Source: Cynocephalus volans
Taxonomy: Eukaryota > Chordata > Mammalia > Dermoptera > Cynocephalidae
Assembly (NCBI RefSeq): GCF_027409185.1
Contig: NC_084462.1
Coordinates: 27,069,577 to 27,133,576, forward strand
Direction: 5' to 3'
DNA: 64,000 nt
How positions within the stretch are numbered: the first letter of the stretch is position 1; the number at the start of each line of letters is the position of its first letter. The position numbers and the translations under genes were made by a program. Under the pieces are notes generated by a model. The model worked only from the letters and a program-made list of their open reading frames with translations. It searched no databases and was not told where the DNA came from. Below are positions 22,260 to 34,154 of this stretch, piece after piece.

Positions 22260-22730
22260 CTTTTTAAAAAATTGAAGTCAAATTTACATAACATGAAATT
22301 AACCAACTAAAGATTACAATTCAGTGGCATTTAGTACATTCACAATATCATACAACCACCACCTCTAACTAGTCCCAAAATATTTTCATCAACCCCCCCC
22401 CAAAATCCCCTACTCATTGAAGCAGTAACCCCCTTGTTCTTCCTTCCAGCCCCTGTCAACCAGTAATCTACTTTCTGTCGCTATGGATTTGCCTGTTCTG
22501 GATATTTCATATATATCATGCAATATGAGACCTTTTCTGTCTGGCTTCTTTTGCTGAGCATAATGTCTCCAGGGTTCATCTATGTTGTACTATGTATCAG
22601 TACTTCATTCCTTTTTATAGCTGCATAATATTCCATTATATTGAGTGGTTCTTTTATCTCTTTGTCCCATGTATCCACGCTGTATATGCTACCCATTTGT
22701 TAGTCAATAGCCATCTCGGTTATAAGATTG
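22260..22730 (-). repeat. L1 3' UTR fragment, antisense
   Basis: Wording such as AATTTACATAACATGAAATT, CAGTGGCATTTAGTACATTC and CTGCATAATATTCC is typical of old L1 3' regions read in antisense. After 22730 the sequence becomes unassigned until the L1 at about 23470. Part of that gap (near 23085-23170) resembles an old DNA-transposon fragment. Confidence 0.65.
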
Positions 22731-23469
22731 ACAGTCATGGTACTGTAGTGCTTGTGTTCAAGTAGCACTTATTTTACTTGATAATGACTCCCAAGCACAA
22801 AAGTAGTGATTCTGGCAATCCAGGTATGCCAAAGAGAAGCCATGAAGTGCTTCGTTTAAGTAAAAGGCTGAAAGTTATGAACTTGAGGAAGGAAAATAAT
22901 TGGTAAGAATGAATCTTCTATTCTTGGAATTGTGAACAAGGAAAAAGAATATCATGCTAGTTTGCTGTTGGCACCTCAGATCACAAAATTTACAGCCACA
23001 GGATGTGATACGTCCTTAGTTAAGACAGAACAGGTATTACATTTGTGGGTGGAAGACATGAACAGAAACGTGTTTCAATTGACAGCAATCGGATTCGGTA
23101 CTATCCATGGTTTCACGCATCCACTGGGAGTCTTGGAATGCAGCTCCCGTGCATATGGGGAACTACTGTATCTGTTTTCAATTCTTTTGGATGTGTATAC
23201 CTAGAAGTGGAATTGGGTGTCTTAAGAGTATCTTGGATTTGTTTTAATCAAGTATGGTAACCACAACAAAGGCTCTCACCCCCTTTCCTTCTGCCTCCTG
23301 AACAATCGTGCTGCTTCCTGTTTCTAGGAATCTGAGAATAAACTTTTTCCTTCATGACAGTCATTTCCATGTCTGTGTGTCTTATCATACCAGATTAAAA
23401 CAAATCCCAGAAACAGACCCTTCTTTTAAAAGAGTGGTTTTATGTTTACAAAGAGTTAAGAGTTGGGGA

Positions 23470-24650
23470 GATGTTGGTCAAAGGACACAAAATTCCAGTT
23501 AGACAAGAATAATAAATTCAGGTGATCAATTGTACAACATGGTGCTTATAGTTAATAGCAATGTATCGTATACTTGAAAATTTCTTAGAGAGTAGATTTT
23601 AAGTGCTCTCACCACCAGTGAATGATAAACATATGGTATGTATGGCCAACAGATATATGAAAAAATGCCCAACATCACTAATCATCAGGGAAATGCAAAT
23701 TGAAACCATAATGAGCTATCACCTAGCACCTGTTAGAATGGCGATTATCAGAAAGATGAAATAAGAGTTAGTGAGGATGTGGAGAAAAGGGAATGGAAAA
23801 TGTAAATTAGTAAACCATTGTGGAAAACAGTATGGAGGTTCCTCAAAAAATTAAAAATAGAACTACCATCTGATCCAGCAATCCCTCCTCTGGGTATATT
23901 ATCCAAAGGAATTTAAATCAGTATGCTGAAGAGATATCTGCATCCCCACGTTCATTGCAGCATTATTCACAAAAGCCAAGATATGGAATCAACCTGACTG
24001 TCCATCGGAAAATGAATGGATAAAGAAAACGTGGTATATAGACACAATGGAAGACTAGTCAGCCTTAAAAAAGAAGGAAATCCTGCCATTTGCAGCAACA
24101 CGGATGAACCTGGAAGACGTCATGCTAAGTGAAGTAAGCCATGCACAGAAAGACAAATACTGTATGATCTCTCATATATGTAGACTCTAAAAAAGGTTGA
24201 ATTCACAGAAGTAGAGAGTAGAATGTTGGTGACCAGAGGCTAGGGATGGGGGTGGGGGAAGATTGGGAAATGGGAGGTATTGATAAAAGAGTACACAGCT
24301 TCGAGAGGAATCAGTTTTAGTGATCTATTGCACAGCATAGTGACTATAGTTAATAATAATGTATTGTATGTATATTTCAAAATTGCTAGAAGAGTATATT
24401 TTAAATATTTCCAGAATGATTAAAAAAAATGATAAGTAGGTGAGGTGCTGTATACGCTAATTAGCTTAATTTAATCAAATAAGTAGGTGATACAATCAAA
24501 TGATAAGTAGCTAATATGCTAATTAGCTTGATTTAATCATTCCACAATGTGTGCACATATCAAAACATCACATTGTACCCCATAAATATGCACAATTTTT
24601 ATTTGTCAGTTAAAAAAAAATTTAAAAAATAGAAGATAACCACACACACA
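23470..24650 (+). repeat. L1 3' ends, sense
   Basis: Two pieces follow one another: a 3' UTR scrap at about 23470-23640, then late ORF2 plus 3' UTR from 23640, ending in an A-rich tail near 24610-24650. Inside the second 3' UTR, the block ending GCTAATTAGCTTAATTTAATCA near 24450-24475 recurs at about 24515-24540, a small local duplication. Confidence 0.75.
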
Positions 24651-24779
24651 AAAAATCCTATGAATATGTGTTCGTCATTTATTTATCCGGTTTACTAGCA
24701 TGAATAAAGATGGCATGTTATTGTCAAAAAAGGAAAAGAAAAATTGATGGGAAAGTACAGAGTGTTCCGAGGAACCCCT

Positions 24780-25495
24780 TCTCCCCCAACCACACACACC
24801 CAGTTTCCTGATCATTGACATCTTGTATTAGTGCCACACACTCATGACAGTTGATGAACCAATATTGATACATTAGTATTAACTAAAGCCCATTGTTTAT
24901 TCTAGGGCTAACTCTTTGTCTTGTACATTCTGTGGGTCTTGACAAATGTGTGATGACGTGTCCACCATTACTGTATTATATAGAATGTTTTCACCGTCCT
25001 ATAAATCCCCTGTGCTCCACCTGGTCATCCCTCCCTCCTTCCCCCCAAAACCCCTGGCAACTATTGATCTTTTTACTGTCTCCATAGTTTTGCCTCTTCC
25101 AGAATGTCATAGAGTTGAAATCACACTGCATTTCTTTTTAAAAGAGAAAATATATCATAAACTCATACTGATATTTTCAATACAAATGTAAGGTTACAGG
25201 TTGTTGGGTTTTTTTTTCTTTACTTAACTTTTTATTTTATGTTCATATTTTTTCACTTACATTGGAAATTTTGTTTCCTAATTATACTATCATAATTATA
25301 TATTTACTTTTTTCTGCTATGTGTGTCTATGGGAGTGTATGTTAATTGCAGAATAACAATGCCAAAATTGTTACTAATGCTATGCCTGTTGAACATAGTT
25401 TAATTTTTTTGTAGCCCATTTTGTCTTTAGACTATAGTCCACTTAGGATGCAGAGTCAAATTACTGTTTTTTTAAAAAAATAAACGTATTAGTCA
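24780..25495 (-). repeat. L1 3' UTR fragment, antisense, then AT-rich sequence
   Basis: The stretch from about 24780 to 25130 reads as the antisense 3' UTR of an old L1, for example CATTGACATCTTGTATTAGT and CAACTATTGATC. From 25135 to 25495 it is AT-rich with no assignable content. Confidence 0.55.
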
Positions 25496-25998
25496 GGGTA
25501 CTCCAGAGAGACAGAATCGACAGGATATGTTATAATTCTATGAGAGGGATTTATTAGGGGAATTAGCTCACGTGGCTATGAAGAAAAGTCCCATGATAGG
25601 CCATCTATAAACTGGATGCCAGTAGCGTGGCTCAGTCCAAGTCCAAAGGCCTCAAAACCAGGGAAGCTGATGGTATCCTTGGTATAAGTTCTGGAACCCA
25701 AAAGCTGAAGAGTCTTGAGCTCTGATGTCCATGGACAGGAGAGGAGAGTGTATCCCAGCTCCAGCAGATCAAGAGAGGGCTTCACCTCTTTCCTCTGTCT
25801 TTTGTTCTCTCCTGACCCCCAGCTGATTGGATGGTTCCCACCCACACTGAGGGTTGGTCTTTCACACCCAGGCCACTCAGACTCTCATACTAATCTCTGC
25901 TGGAAACACCCTCATGGACACACCTGAAAAGATAGCTTTACCAGGCTTCTCAGCATTCCTTCATCTAACCAAGTTGACATCTAGAATTAACCTTCACA
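25496..25998 (-). repeat. MLT2-type ERVL LTR, antisense
   Basis: It begins GTATTAGTCAGGGTACTCCA and ends AGTTGACATCTAGAATTAAC with a CTTCACA close, the antisense order of MLT2 LTRs. An open frame at 25576-25845 lies inside the LTR and is not a gene. Confidence 0.8.
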
Positions 25999-26724
25999 AT
26001 AAATTTCTTATTTTCACATAATTTTAGGTTTGTAGGAAAGTTGCAAAGATAGTACAAAGAGTTTTAGTAAACTCCTCACTGAGTTTTGCCCGTTGTTAAT
26101 ATTTTATATGTCCATGATACATTTGACAAAACTAAGGAACTGATATTAGTGCATGACTGTTAACTAAACTTCAGTTTTATTTTTCCAATAATTCTTTAGG
26201 ATTCTCCAGATGTATAATCATATTATTATATCACATGGGGCAAAAAGGAGTTGTGTCTCCTTCTTTTTTTCTAATTGCTTTTTCTTATCTAATTGCATTG
26301 GTTAATATTCCAACACAATGTTAAATAGTAGTGGAAAAAGTGAGCCTCCCTATTACTGACTTTAACTTAAGGCCTTCCCCATTAAGTAAGATGCTGGATT
26401 TTGGACTGATACATATACAATATATAATACAATATATATATAATCATATTTACAAAGTTTTGGTCAAATTCTTTTTATTGTTTTTAAAACGAGTATTAAA
26501 TTTTGTCAAAATTTTTAAATTTTTTTTAACTCTGGAGATAATTATAGGCTTTTCTCCTTAGCAGTTTTTATATAATGGATTGAATGAATGAATTTCTGAA
26601 TACTGAACCACCCTAGCATACACTGAATAAACTTCACATGGTCATAATATATAATGTGCTTTTGAATTCTGTTTGTTGAAATTTTATTAAAAGCATTTGC
26701 AATAATATTTATAAGTGAGACTAG

Positions 26725-27125
26725 TGTATTAGTCTGTTTTGTGTTGCTATAACAGAATACCTGAGACTGGGTAATTTATAAAGAACAGAGGTTTATTTGG
26801 CTCACAATTCTGGGAAAGCTGCCTCTGAAGCAGGCCTCAGACTGCTTCTATTCATGGTGGAAAGTGGCAGGCAGCCGATAGGTACAAGCAGATCCCGTGG
26901 TGAGAGGAAATGAGAGAGAGAGGAAGATGCCAGGGTCTTTTAAACAACCAGTTTTCATGGGAACTAATAGAGCAAGAACCCACTCCCTACCCCCACCTTT
27001 CAGGGAGAGCATTAATCCATTAATGAGGGATCTACCCCTGTAATTCAAACAGTTTCCAACACTGCCACATTGGGGATCAAATTTCCACATGAGTTCTGGG
27101 AGGACAATACATTCAAACTTCATCA
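26725..27125 (-). repeat. MST/THE1-type MaLR LTR, antisense
   Basis: It begins TGTATTAGTCTGTTTTGTG with GAATACCTGAGACTGGGTAA close behind, and ends with CAAACTTCATCA. Flanks ACTAG (26720-26724) and ATTAG (27126-27130) match at four of five bases, which fits the 5-bp duplication of MaLR elements. No internal region is present. Confidence 0.85.
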
Positions 27126-28144
27126 ATTAGTATGTAGTTTTCTTTTTGGGGGTGCAATCTTTTGAATTGATGAAACAAATTTGAAAGTTTTCCTTCTTTT
27201 TCTATGCCTTGAAATAGTTAAGTAACATTGGGATTATGTGATCTGGGTGTGTCTTTTACCGTTTTCCTGTCTCTGCCTCTCCATTGTGTGTTGGGTGTGT
27301 GGGAGAAGATAACTTCTATCATTTACAGATCTTCAGATTGAGAGCAGATACCCCCAGAAGCCTCATCTGCACCTGGAATTTAGGTAATGTAATCCTGGTC
27401 TTTGAGCTTGAACCTGATGCCTAAACCTGATTCTTGGGAGGAGGAGTTGAGTGTGTTTTGCATGTGGGAGAGACAAAAAGCATCAGAGACTTCTTTTCAC
27501 ATACCTATTGGCCATTTGCCTCTTCCTTGGAGAAGTCTATTCAAATCCTTTGCCTATTTTTTATTGGGTTGTTTGCCTTTTTATTATTGATGTATAAGAA
27601 TTCTTTATATGTTTGAATCTCTTATCAGATATATGATTTGCAAATATTTTCGTCCTTTCTCTGGGTTGTCTTTTTCACTTTCTTGAGGGTATCATTTGCA
27701 GCACAAAGTTTTAAAATTTTTATAAAGTTGAATTTATCTATTTTCTCTTTGGTTGCTTGTGCTTTTGGTGTCATATCTAAGAATCCACTGCCAAATCTAA
27801 GATGGTGAAGATTTATCCCTATGTTTCTTTCCTATGCTTTATAGTATTAGCTCTTACATTATGTCTTTAATCCATGTTGAGTTAATTTTTGTACATGGTG
27901 TCTGGTAGGGATTAAATGCCTTTCTTCTGCTTGTGGATATCTAATTTTCCTGGTACCATCTGTTGAAAATACCATTCTTTCCCCATTGAATGGCCTTGGC
28001 ACCATTGTCAAAAATCAATTGACTATAAATGTGAGGGTTTATTTCTAGACTCTTAATCCTATTCCATTGATCTTTATGTCTATCCTTATGGCAGCATCAA
28101 GCTGTCTTGATTACTGTAGTTTTGCAGTAAGTTTTGAAATCAGG

Positions 28145-28920
28145 CTCAGAAGTAGGCAAGAAACAGAGCATGCTCAGGTCCTAAGGCAGGAGCCGAGGGT
28201 AGAATCCTCCTTCTGGAAGCAGGCAAGGAGCACGCTGAAAACACCACTTCCATGTGAGTGGCCCACCACAGCCACTGCCATAGCCATGGCTGCCACAAAA
28301 GCAGCTCAATGCCATAGCAGTAGCCACAGCAACCATGCAAGTGGCTCGCCAGACACTTGACATGGAGGCATGGAGCTGGGAGCCAGACACACCCCACAAC
28401 CAGGCACACCACCAGCAACAAGGAGCATGCCAAAAACATTAACTCCATGTGAGTGGCCCACCACAGTCACCACAATAACCATGGCTGCCACTAAAGCGAT
28501 AGACACCACAACCACCATGCAGATGGTCTGCCAACCACTGGAGTGCATTGACACAAGAAGAGTCACCAGCAGAGATAAAGAAAAGAAGAGGTTGCCTCTC
28601 TCCACAAAGCCCATTTCAGAGTGACAGAAGAAGCATCTGCTCTATGATAATATTGGGGGACCTGATCACACCCCTCAGTATTGGACAGATCATCTAGGCA
28701 ACAAATCAACGGAGTAACCATTATTCTTTCAGAGGGAGAGAAGAAATCTAGGGTAATAAGATGTGGGGAGGAGATAGAGGGGGATGGGAGAGATTGGACA
28801 AGGGGCATAAAGAATAATTATGATTTATAACAATATATATGCTAGTAATATTGATTTGATCAACATAGCTCAATGTTGAACCCCAAAAATATGTATAATC
28901 AATTTTGATTCAATAAAAAA
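28145..28920 (+). repeat. L1-derived composite element, 5'-truncated copy
   Basis: It shares about 450 bp with 40452-40930, including the CTCTCCACAAAGCCCAT block, a short L1 ORF2-like fragment (about 28643-28720), the purine-rich tract (28763-28800) and the TTGATTCAATAAA end. By eye the two copies are close to 90% identical there. Upstream it has a direct duplication of about 190-200 bp: the block around CATGTGAGTGGCCCACCACA occurs near 28252 and again near 28448. One partial unit of the 80-bp array lies at about 28344-28400. Confidence 0.75.
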
Positions 28921-29020
28921 AATTTTAAAAAGAAGCAAAGAGAAAATATAAATAAATAAATAAAATCACTATCAATAAAAAATAAATAATTAAAAATTAA
29001 AAAAATAAAAAATAAAGAAA

Positions 29021-29690
29021 ATCTGAGAGAGCTAGCAGGCAACCTTAAGCGCACAAAGATTTGAATCATGGATGTTCCAGAAGGGGAGGAGAAAGGAAAA
29101 GGCATGGAAAACCTATTCAATGAAATAATAATGGAAAACTTCCCAGGTATAGGGAGAGACATGGACCTTTGGGTCAAGGAGGCTCAAAGATCCCCAAACC
29201 AATTCAACCCAAAAATATCCTCTCCAAGACACATGGTCAAACTGGCAAAACTCAAAGACAAAGAGAGAATCTGAAAAGAAGCAAGAGAAAAGTGTCAAGT
29301 CACCTATAAGAGAGCTTCTATCAGATTAACAGCAGACTTCTCAACAGAAACTCTTAGGCCAAAGAAAAAGATAATATATTCAAAATACTAAAAGAACAAA
29401 ATTTCCAGCCACAAATGCTATACCCAGCAAGTCTATCCTTCAGAAATGAGGGAAAAATAGTGTATTTCCCAGACAAACAAAAACTGCTGGAGTTCACCAC
29501 CACATGACCAGCCCTACAAGAAATCCTCAAGGAAGTCCTGCATCTGGAATCCAAAAAAAACCAATAATCACTACCACAAACACACAAGAAAGAACAAAAC
29601 ACACTTGTAGAACAAAACTGCAAATAAGAAACAGAAAGGAACCAAGTCTTACCACCTCAAAAAACCATAATGGCAATGTGAAAATGCCCC
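29021..29690 (+). pseudogene. HAL1 / L1 ORF1-like remnant
   Basis: The frame at 29068-29274 encodes residues similar to the RNA-binding C-terminal half of L1 ORF1 protein, with ENLFNEIIMENFP and SPRHMVKLAKLKDKERI. It then continues through stops with HAL1-like wording. HAL1 elements carry ORF1 without ORF2. No ORF2 follows here. The copy is broken by several stops and cannot encode a full protein. Confidence 0.65.
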
Positions 29691-30223
29691 TGCTTTATTT
29701 CTGATTTTAGTAATTTCAGTTTTCTCTCTTTTTTTCTTGGTCTGTCTAGACAAAGGTTTACAAATTTTGTTGATCTTTTTAAAGGATCAACTTTTGGTTT
29801 TGTTGATTTTCTCTACTATTTTTTAATCCCCTATTTCATATATTTCTGTTATAATCTTTATTTCCTACTTATATTTGCTTTTAGTTTAGTTTGCTCTTCT
29901 TTTTCTATTTTCTTATGGTAGAAGTTTATAGTACTGATTTGAGATTTTTCTTATTTTTAATATAGGTGCTTACAAAGTATAAATTCTCCTCTAAGCACTG
30001 TATGAGCCCTGAATCCTATAAATTTTGATATGTTGTGCTTTGACTTTTATCTCAAAGTGCTCTCCAATTTCCCTGTTATTTTTTTTAATCCATTGTTTAT
30101 TTAGAAGAATGTTGTTTAATTTCTACACACTGGTGAATTTTCTAATTTTCCTTCAGTTATTTTGGTCAGAGAACATATTTTCTATGATCTTAGTCTTTTT
30201 AAATGTATTAAGATGTGTTTTAT

Positions 30224-30390
30224 AGGGCCAGCCTGTGGCTCACTCGGGAGAGTGCGGTGCTGATAACACCAAGGCCATGGGTTCAGATCCTATATAGGGA
30301 TGGCCGGTTAGCTCACTCGCTGAGCGTGGTGCTGACAACACCAAGCCAAGGGTTGAGATCCCCTTACCGGTCATCTTTTAAAAAAAAAAA
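30224..30390 (+). repeat. Dimeric tRNA-Ile-type SINE
   Basis: Two tRNA-like units lie in series, the first with B-box-like GGGTTCAGATCC, then TATATAGGGATGG, then a second unit beginning GGCCGGTTAGCTCACTCGCT. It ends in an A run and is flanked by a perfect 14-bp duplication, AAGATGTGTTTTAT, at 30210-30223 and 30391-30404. It landed in the antisense L1 part of the chimeric retroposon, so it is the younger event. Confidence 0.9.
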
Positions 30391-32654
30391 AAGATGTGTT
30401 TTATGTCCAAAAAAACAAACAAATAAAAAAGAATTCAGGAAGTGGGAGTCCTTCAACTTTGTTCTTTTTCAAGATTGTTTTGGCTATTCTTGGTCCTTTG
30501 AACTTCCATATGAATTTTAGAGTCATCTTGTTAATTTCTGCAAAAGAAAAAAAAAAACAGTTGAGATTTTGCTAGGAATTGTGTTGAATCTGTAGATCAC
30601 TTTGGGGCGGATTGCCATCTTAGAAATATTAAATCTTTCAACCCTCAACATGGGAAGTTTTCCCATTTATTTAGGTCTTTAATTTCTTTCAACAATGTTT
30701 TGTCATTTTCAATATATAATTTTACCTCCTTGATTACATTTATTCATAGCTATTTTATTCTTTTTGATGCTATTGTCATGAAATAGTTTTCTTAATTTTA
30801 TATTCATATTGCTTATTGCTAGTGTACTGAAATACAGTTGATTTTTGTGTTGTTCTTGGATCCTGCAACACTGCTGAATTCATCTATTAGCTGTAATATT
30901 GTGTGTGTGTGTTATTTAGAGTTTACTATATATAATTCCATGTCATCTGCAAACAGAGATAGTTTTATTTCTTCCTTTCCGACCTGAATGTCTTTTATCT
31001 CTTTTTCTTTTCTAATTGTTCTGGCTAGAACCTCTAGTAAAATGCTGAATAGAATTGATAAGTGTGGACATCCTCATCCTGTTCCTGATCTAAGAGGAAA
31101 ACATTCAGTCTTTCACTATTAAATATTGTAAGCTGTGTGTTATTTGTAGAGGGCTTTTATCAGGTTGAGGAATTATAAGTCTAGTTTGCTGAGTGTTTTT
31201 ATCATGAAGGGGTGCTAAATTTGTCAAATGCTTTTTATGTATCTATTGAGTTAATTGTGTGGTTTTTGCCCTTTATTTCTATTGTTATGGTATATTATAT
31301 TGATTGATTTTTGTATGCAGTCCAACCTTGCATTCCTAGGATAAATCTCACTTGGTCATGGTGTATAATGCTTTTTATATGCTGCTGAATTCAGTTTGCT
31401 AGTATTTTGTTGGAAGTGTTCATGTGTATATTTTTAAGAGATATTGATATGTAGTTTTACTTTCTCATGATGTCTTTGTTTTGGGAATCATGGTAGTCCT
31501 GGTCTCATAGAATGAGTTGGGAAGTGTTCCCTCCTCTTCTATTTTTTGGAAGAGTTTGTGAAGGATTGGTGTTAATTCTTCTTTACACGTTTGCTAGAAT
31601 TCACCAGTGAAGCCATCTGGGTCTTGTCTTTTCTTTGTGGTTGGTTACCGATTACTGATTCAATCTCCTTACTTGTTATCGGTCTATACAGAGTTTCAAA
31701 TTATTCTTGAGTCAATTTTGGTAGTTTGTGTTCTTCTAGAAATTTGTCTGTTTCATTGAAGTTATCTACTTTGTTGGCACATAATTGTTCATAGTATCCC
31801 CTTATGCTCCTTTTTATTTCTGCAAGGTCAATAGTAATGTCCCCTCTTTCATTCCCTATATTACTGATCCTTTTTCTCAGTCAGTCTAGCTAAAAGTTTG
31901 AAAATTTTGTTGATTTTTTCAAAGAGCCAACTTTTTGTTTCTTTGATTTTCTATATTGTTTTTCTAGTCGTTTTCATTAATTTCTGCTTTAGTAATTTTG
32001 GGGGTTTTTTTCTACTTGCTTTGGGTTTAATTTGCTGTTCTTTTTTTCTAGTTTCTTAATGTTGGAGATTAGGACATTGGTTTGAGATGAACCATCTGTT
32101 TTAACGTAGACATGTATAGATATTAATGCAGACATGTATAGATATACATTTATAGAAAATATATGGAACCATCGGTCAAGCATATGGTGTATCCCAGTGG
32201 CCATACTATGTGTGTTTGGGGAAGAAAGTGTGTATTTTGCATTTGTTAAATGTAGTATTCAGAAGTGTCAGGACAAAGTGATTCAGATCTTTTATGTCCT
32301 TACTAATTTTCATCTATGTGTTTTATCAATTACTGAGAGAGCTGCATTAAAAAAAAATCCAGCTATGATCGTATATTTGTCTATTTCTCCCTTTAGTTCT
32401 GGCAAGTTTTGTTTTGTGTATCTTTAATCTCTATTATTAGATGCACACATATTTATAATTGTTGTCTTCCTGATGAATTATTATGAAATGTTCCACATAT
32501 CTGTATAGTATATCTTTTCCTGTCTATTTATTTTTAGCCTATCTTATCCGTGTCTTTATATTTAAAACACATCTTTTGTAGACAGTGTATAGTGTGGTCT
32601 TGCTCTTCTATCCAGTCTGACAATCTGTGCTTTTTAATTGAGGTGTTTAGTCCC

Positions 32655-33194
32655 TGCAGAAAAGAGTTAACATAGCAGATCTAAGACCTATCCCTAGAAA
32701 GGCCTGCTTGCGAGGTTGGCCTTTGACTGGCATCTGGGAACCTGGCTCCACAGTGCTTCCAGCCAACAGTTAACTGAAAAGGATGGCTCACTATTCCTAG
32801 AGCATTTGCAGAAATAAGATGTTTTATCCTTCCTTCTAGAAGTCTGAAGTTTTGGTATGTGCTAGGCAGAGGGTGTCTATTTGGACAGTCCCCAATAATA
32901 GCCTTGGACACTGAGTCTCTAATGGGCATCCCTGGGCAGGATCACACACATGTTGCTGCATTTTCATGGCTAGAAGAAGAGTGTGCTCTATGTGATCTTT
33001 TACGGGAGAGAACATAAGGAAGCCTGCTCATGGATTCCTCCAGATGCCATTTGTGACTTTTTCCCTTATGACAGCAGTGTATCCTTAATATATCAATGTA
33101 ATAAATCTTAGCCATGAATACAACTATATGCTGAGTCCCATGGTCTTCCTAGTGAATCACCAAGTGTAGGGGTGCTTTTGGGGACACTGACACA
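32655..33194 (+). repeat. ERVL-type LTR (LTR16/33-like)
   Basis: The insert interrupts antisense L1 and runs from TGCAGAAAAGAG to GGGACACTGACACA. An AATAAA signal lies near 33100-33105, followed by CTTAGCCATGAATACAACTA, an arrangement typical of old ERVL LTRs. The exact family and target duplication are uncertain. Confidence 0.55.
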
Positions 33195-33722
33195 GGCTCG
33201 TTTACATTTAATGTACTTATTGATATGATTGGGGTTAGGCCTACCAATTTATTTATCCCATCTTTGTGTGTGTGTGTGTGTGTGTGTTTTGTTTTTTGTT
33301 CCTCTGTTCCTTCTTTCCTGTCTTCCTTTGGGTGAAGTGCATATTTATTTTAGAATTTCATTTAATTTATCTACAGACTCTTTTGCTAGATGTCTTTGCA
33401 CTACCTTTTAGTGGTTACTCTAGGGAATACAATACACATCATTAACTTATCACACTTAGAGATACTTAGAGATAATACTGTATTGTTTGACATAAAATGC
33501 AAGAACCTTGCAACTGTATAGATCCATTTTCTTTCACCATTTATGCTATAGTTATGTGTATTTCATTGACATATGTAATAAGCCCCACAATACAATGGTT
33601 TTATTTTTGCTTTAAACTGTCATATATATTTTAAACAAATTAAGTGAAAAAAGATTATCTTTTGTACTTACTCACAAGTTCACCATTTATCATGTCCTTC
33701 ATTCCTTCCTGAAGATCCAGGT

Positions 33723-34124
33723 TGTTGGGAAAATAGAATAATTTAATCAGGTCCCCTTGCCTTAGGCCCGGTTGGGGGTGGTGTGGTGCATTCTTTGTAA
33801 GCAAATTGTGTGGGGGTGGGTGGAGTTAGTGCATATGTGTGGCACCATGACCTTGGCTGGCATCTACCTCAGGTGTCCGCCCCACGTGGCCATGCTCTCC
33901 AACTCATGGCCCCAAGGATCTTTTGACCTGGCTCATAGACCTGTGTGTAAGGGGTCTGTTGACCCAGCCTGGCATTTGAGGGGTCAGGGGACCCAGCCTG
34001 GTGTGTGAAGGGTTTGTGACCCAGTCTGGACAATGGGCTTGAGGAGTCGGTGAGCTCCAGACCCAGCCCTAGCTCGACAATTGGCTCAGTTGGCAGGATT
34101 ATAGGCAGGTAAAAGAGTGCAACA
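33723..34124 (+). repeat. 5' LTR of the ERVL-like provirus
   Basis: It starts TGTTGGGAAAATAG and ends GTGCAACA. Compared with the 3' LTR it has an extra stretch of about 29 bp near 33965-33995, a local repeat of the GACCCAGCCTGG block, a 5-base difference near 33743 and a 7-base gap near 33930. Confidence 0.9.
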
Positions 34125-34131
34125 AAAGAGT

Positions 34132-34154
34132 TGGTGTAGTCTGCAACAGGATTC
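34132..34154 (+). promoter_or_regulatory. Primer-binding site resembling tRNA-Ser
   Basis: It reads TGGTGTAGTCTGCA, then ACA, then GGATTC. The complement of the mammalian tRNA-Ser 3' end is TGGCGTAGTCGGCA followed by GGATTC, so only two substitutions and a 3-base insertion separate them. It lies 7 bases after the LTR end. This is where reverse transcription would have been primed. Confidence 0.7.

Larger units (their letters stand above)
28145..30430 (+). mobile_element. Chimeric retroposon: truncated L1-derived composite plus transduced HAL1 and L1
   Basis: This insert interrupts an antisense L1 between near-identical 9-base flanks, GAAATCAGG at 28136-28144 and GAATTCAGG at 30431-30439, and ends in an A-rich tail at about 30412-30430. 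In order it holds a 5'-truncated copy of the composite found at 39187 (28145-28910), that element's AATAAA (28912-28917) and an old A-rich tail (28913-29020), a HAL1/L1 ORF1-like segment (29021-29690), and an antisense L1 ORF2 segment (29690-30411). A later SINE sits at 30224-30390. The simplest reading is that transcription ran past the composite's own polyadenylation signal and the read-through RNA was retrotransposed. Confidence 0.6.
26000..33722 (-). repeat. Antisense L1 sequence forming the host of several insertions
   Basis: Antisense L1 wording dominates: 3' UTR-like at 26000-26240, ORF2-like at 26240-26720, and a long run from about 27480 to 32654 going from the end of ORF2 back toward its start. 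It continues to about 33722, where the ERVL-like provirus is inserted. The reading at 28144 continues at 30431 once the chimeric insert is removed. Inserted are an MST-type LTR, a chimeric retroposon, an ERVL-type LTR and the provirus. ORF2 is full of stops. Confidence 0.75.
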
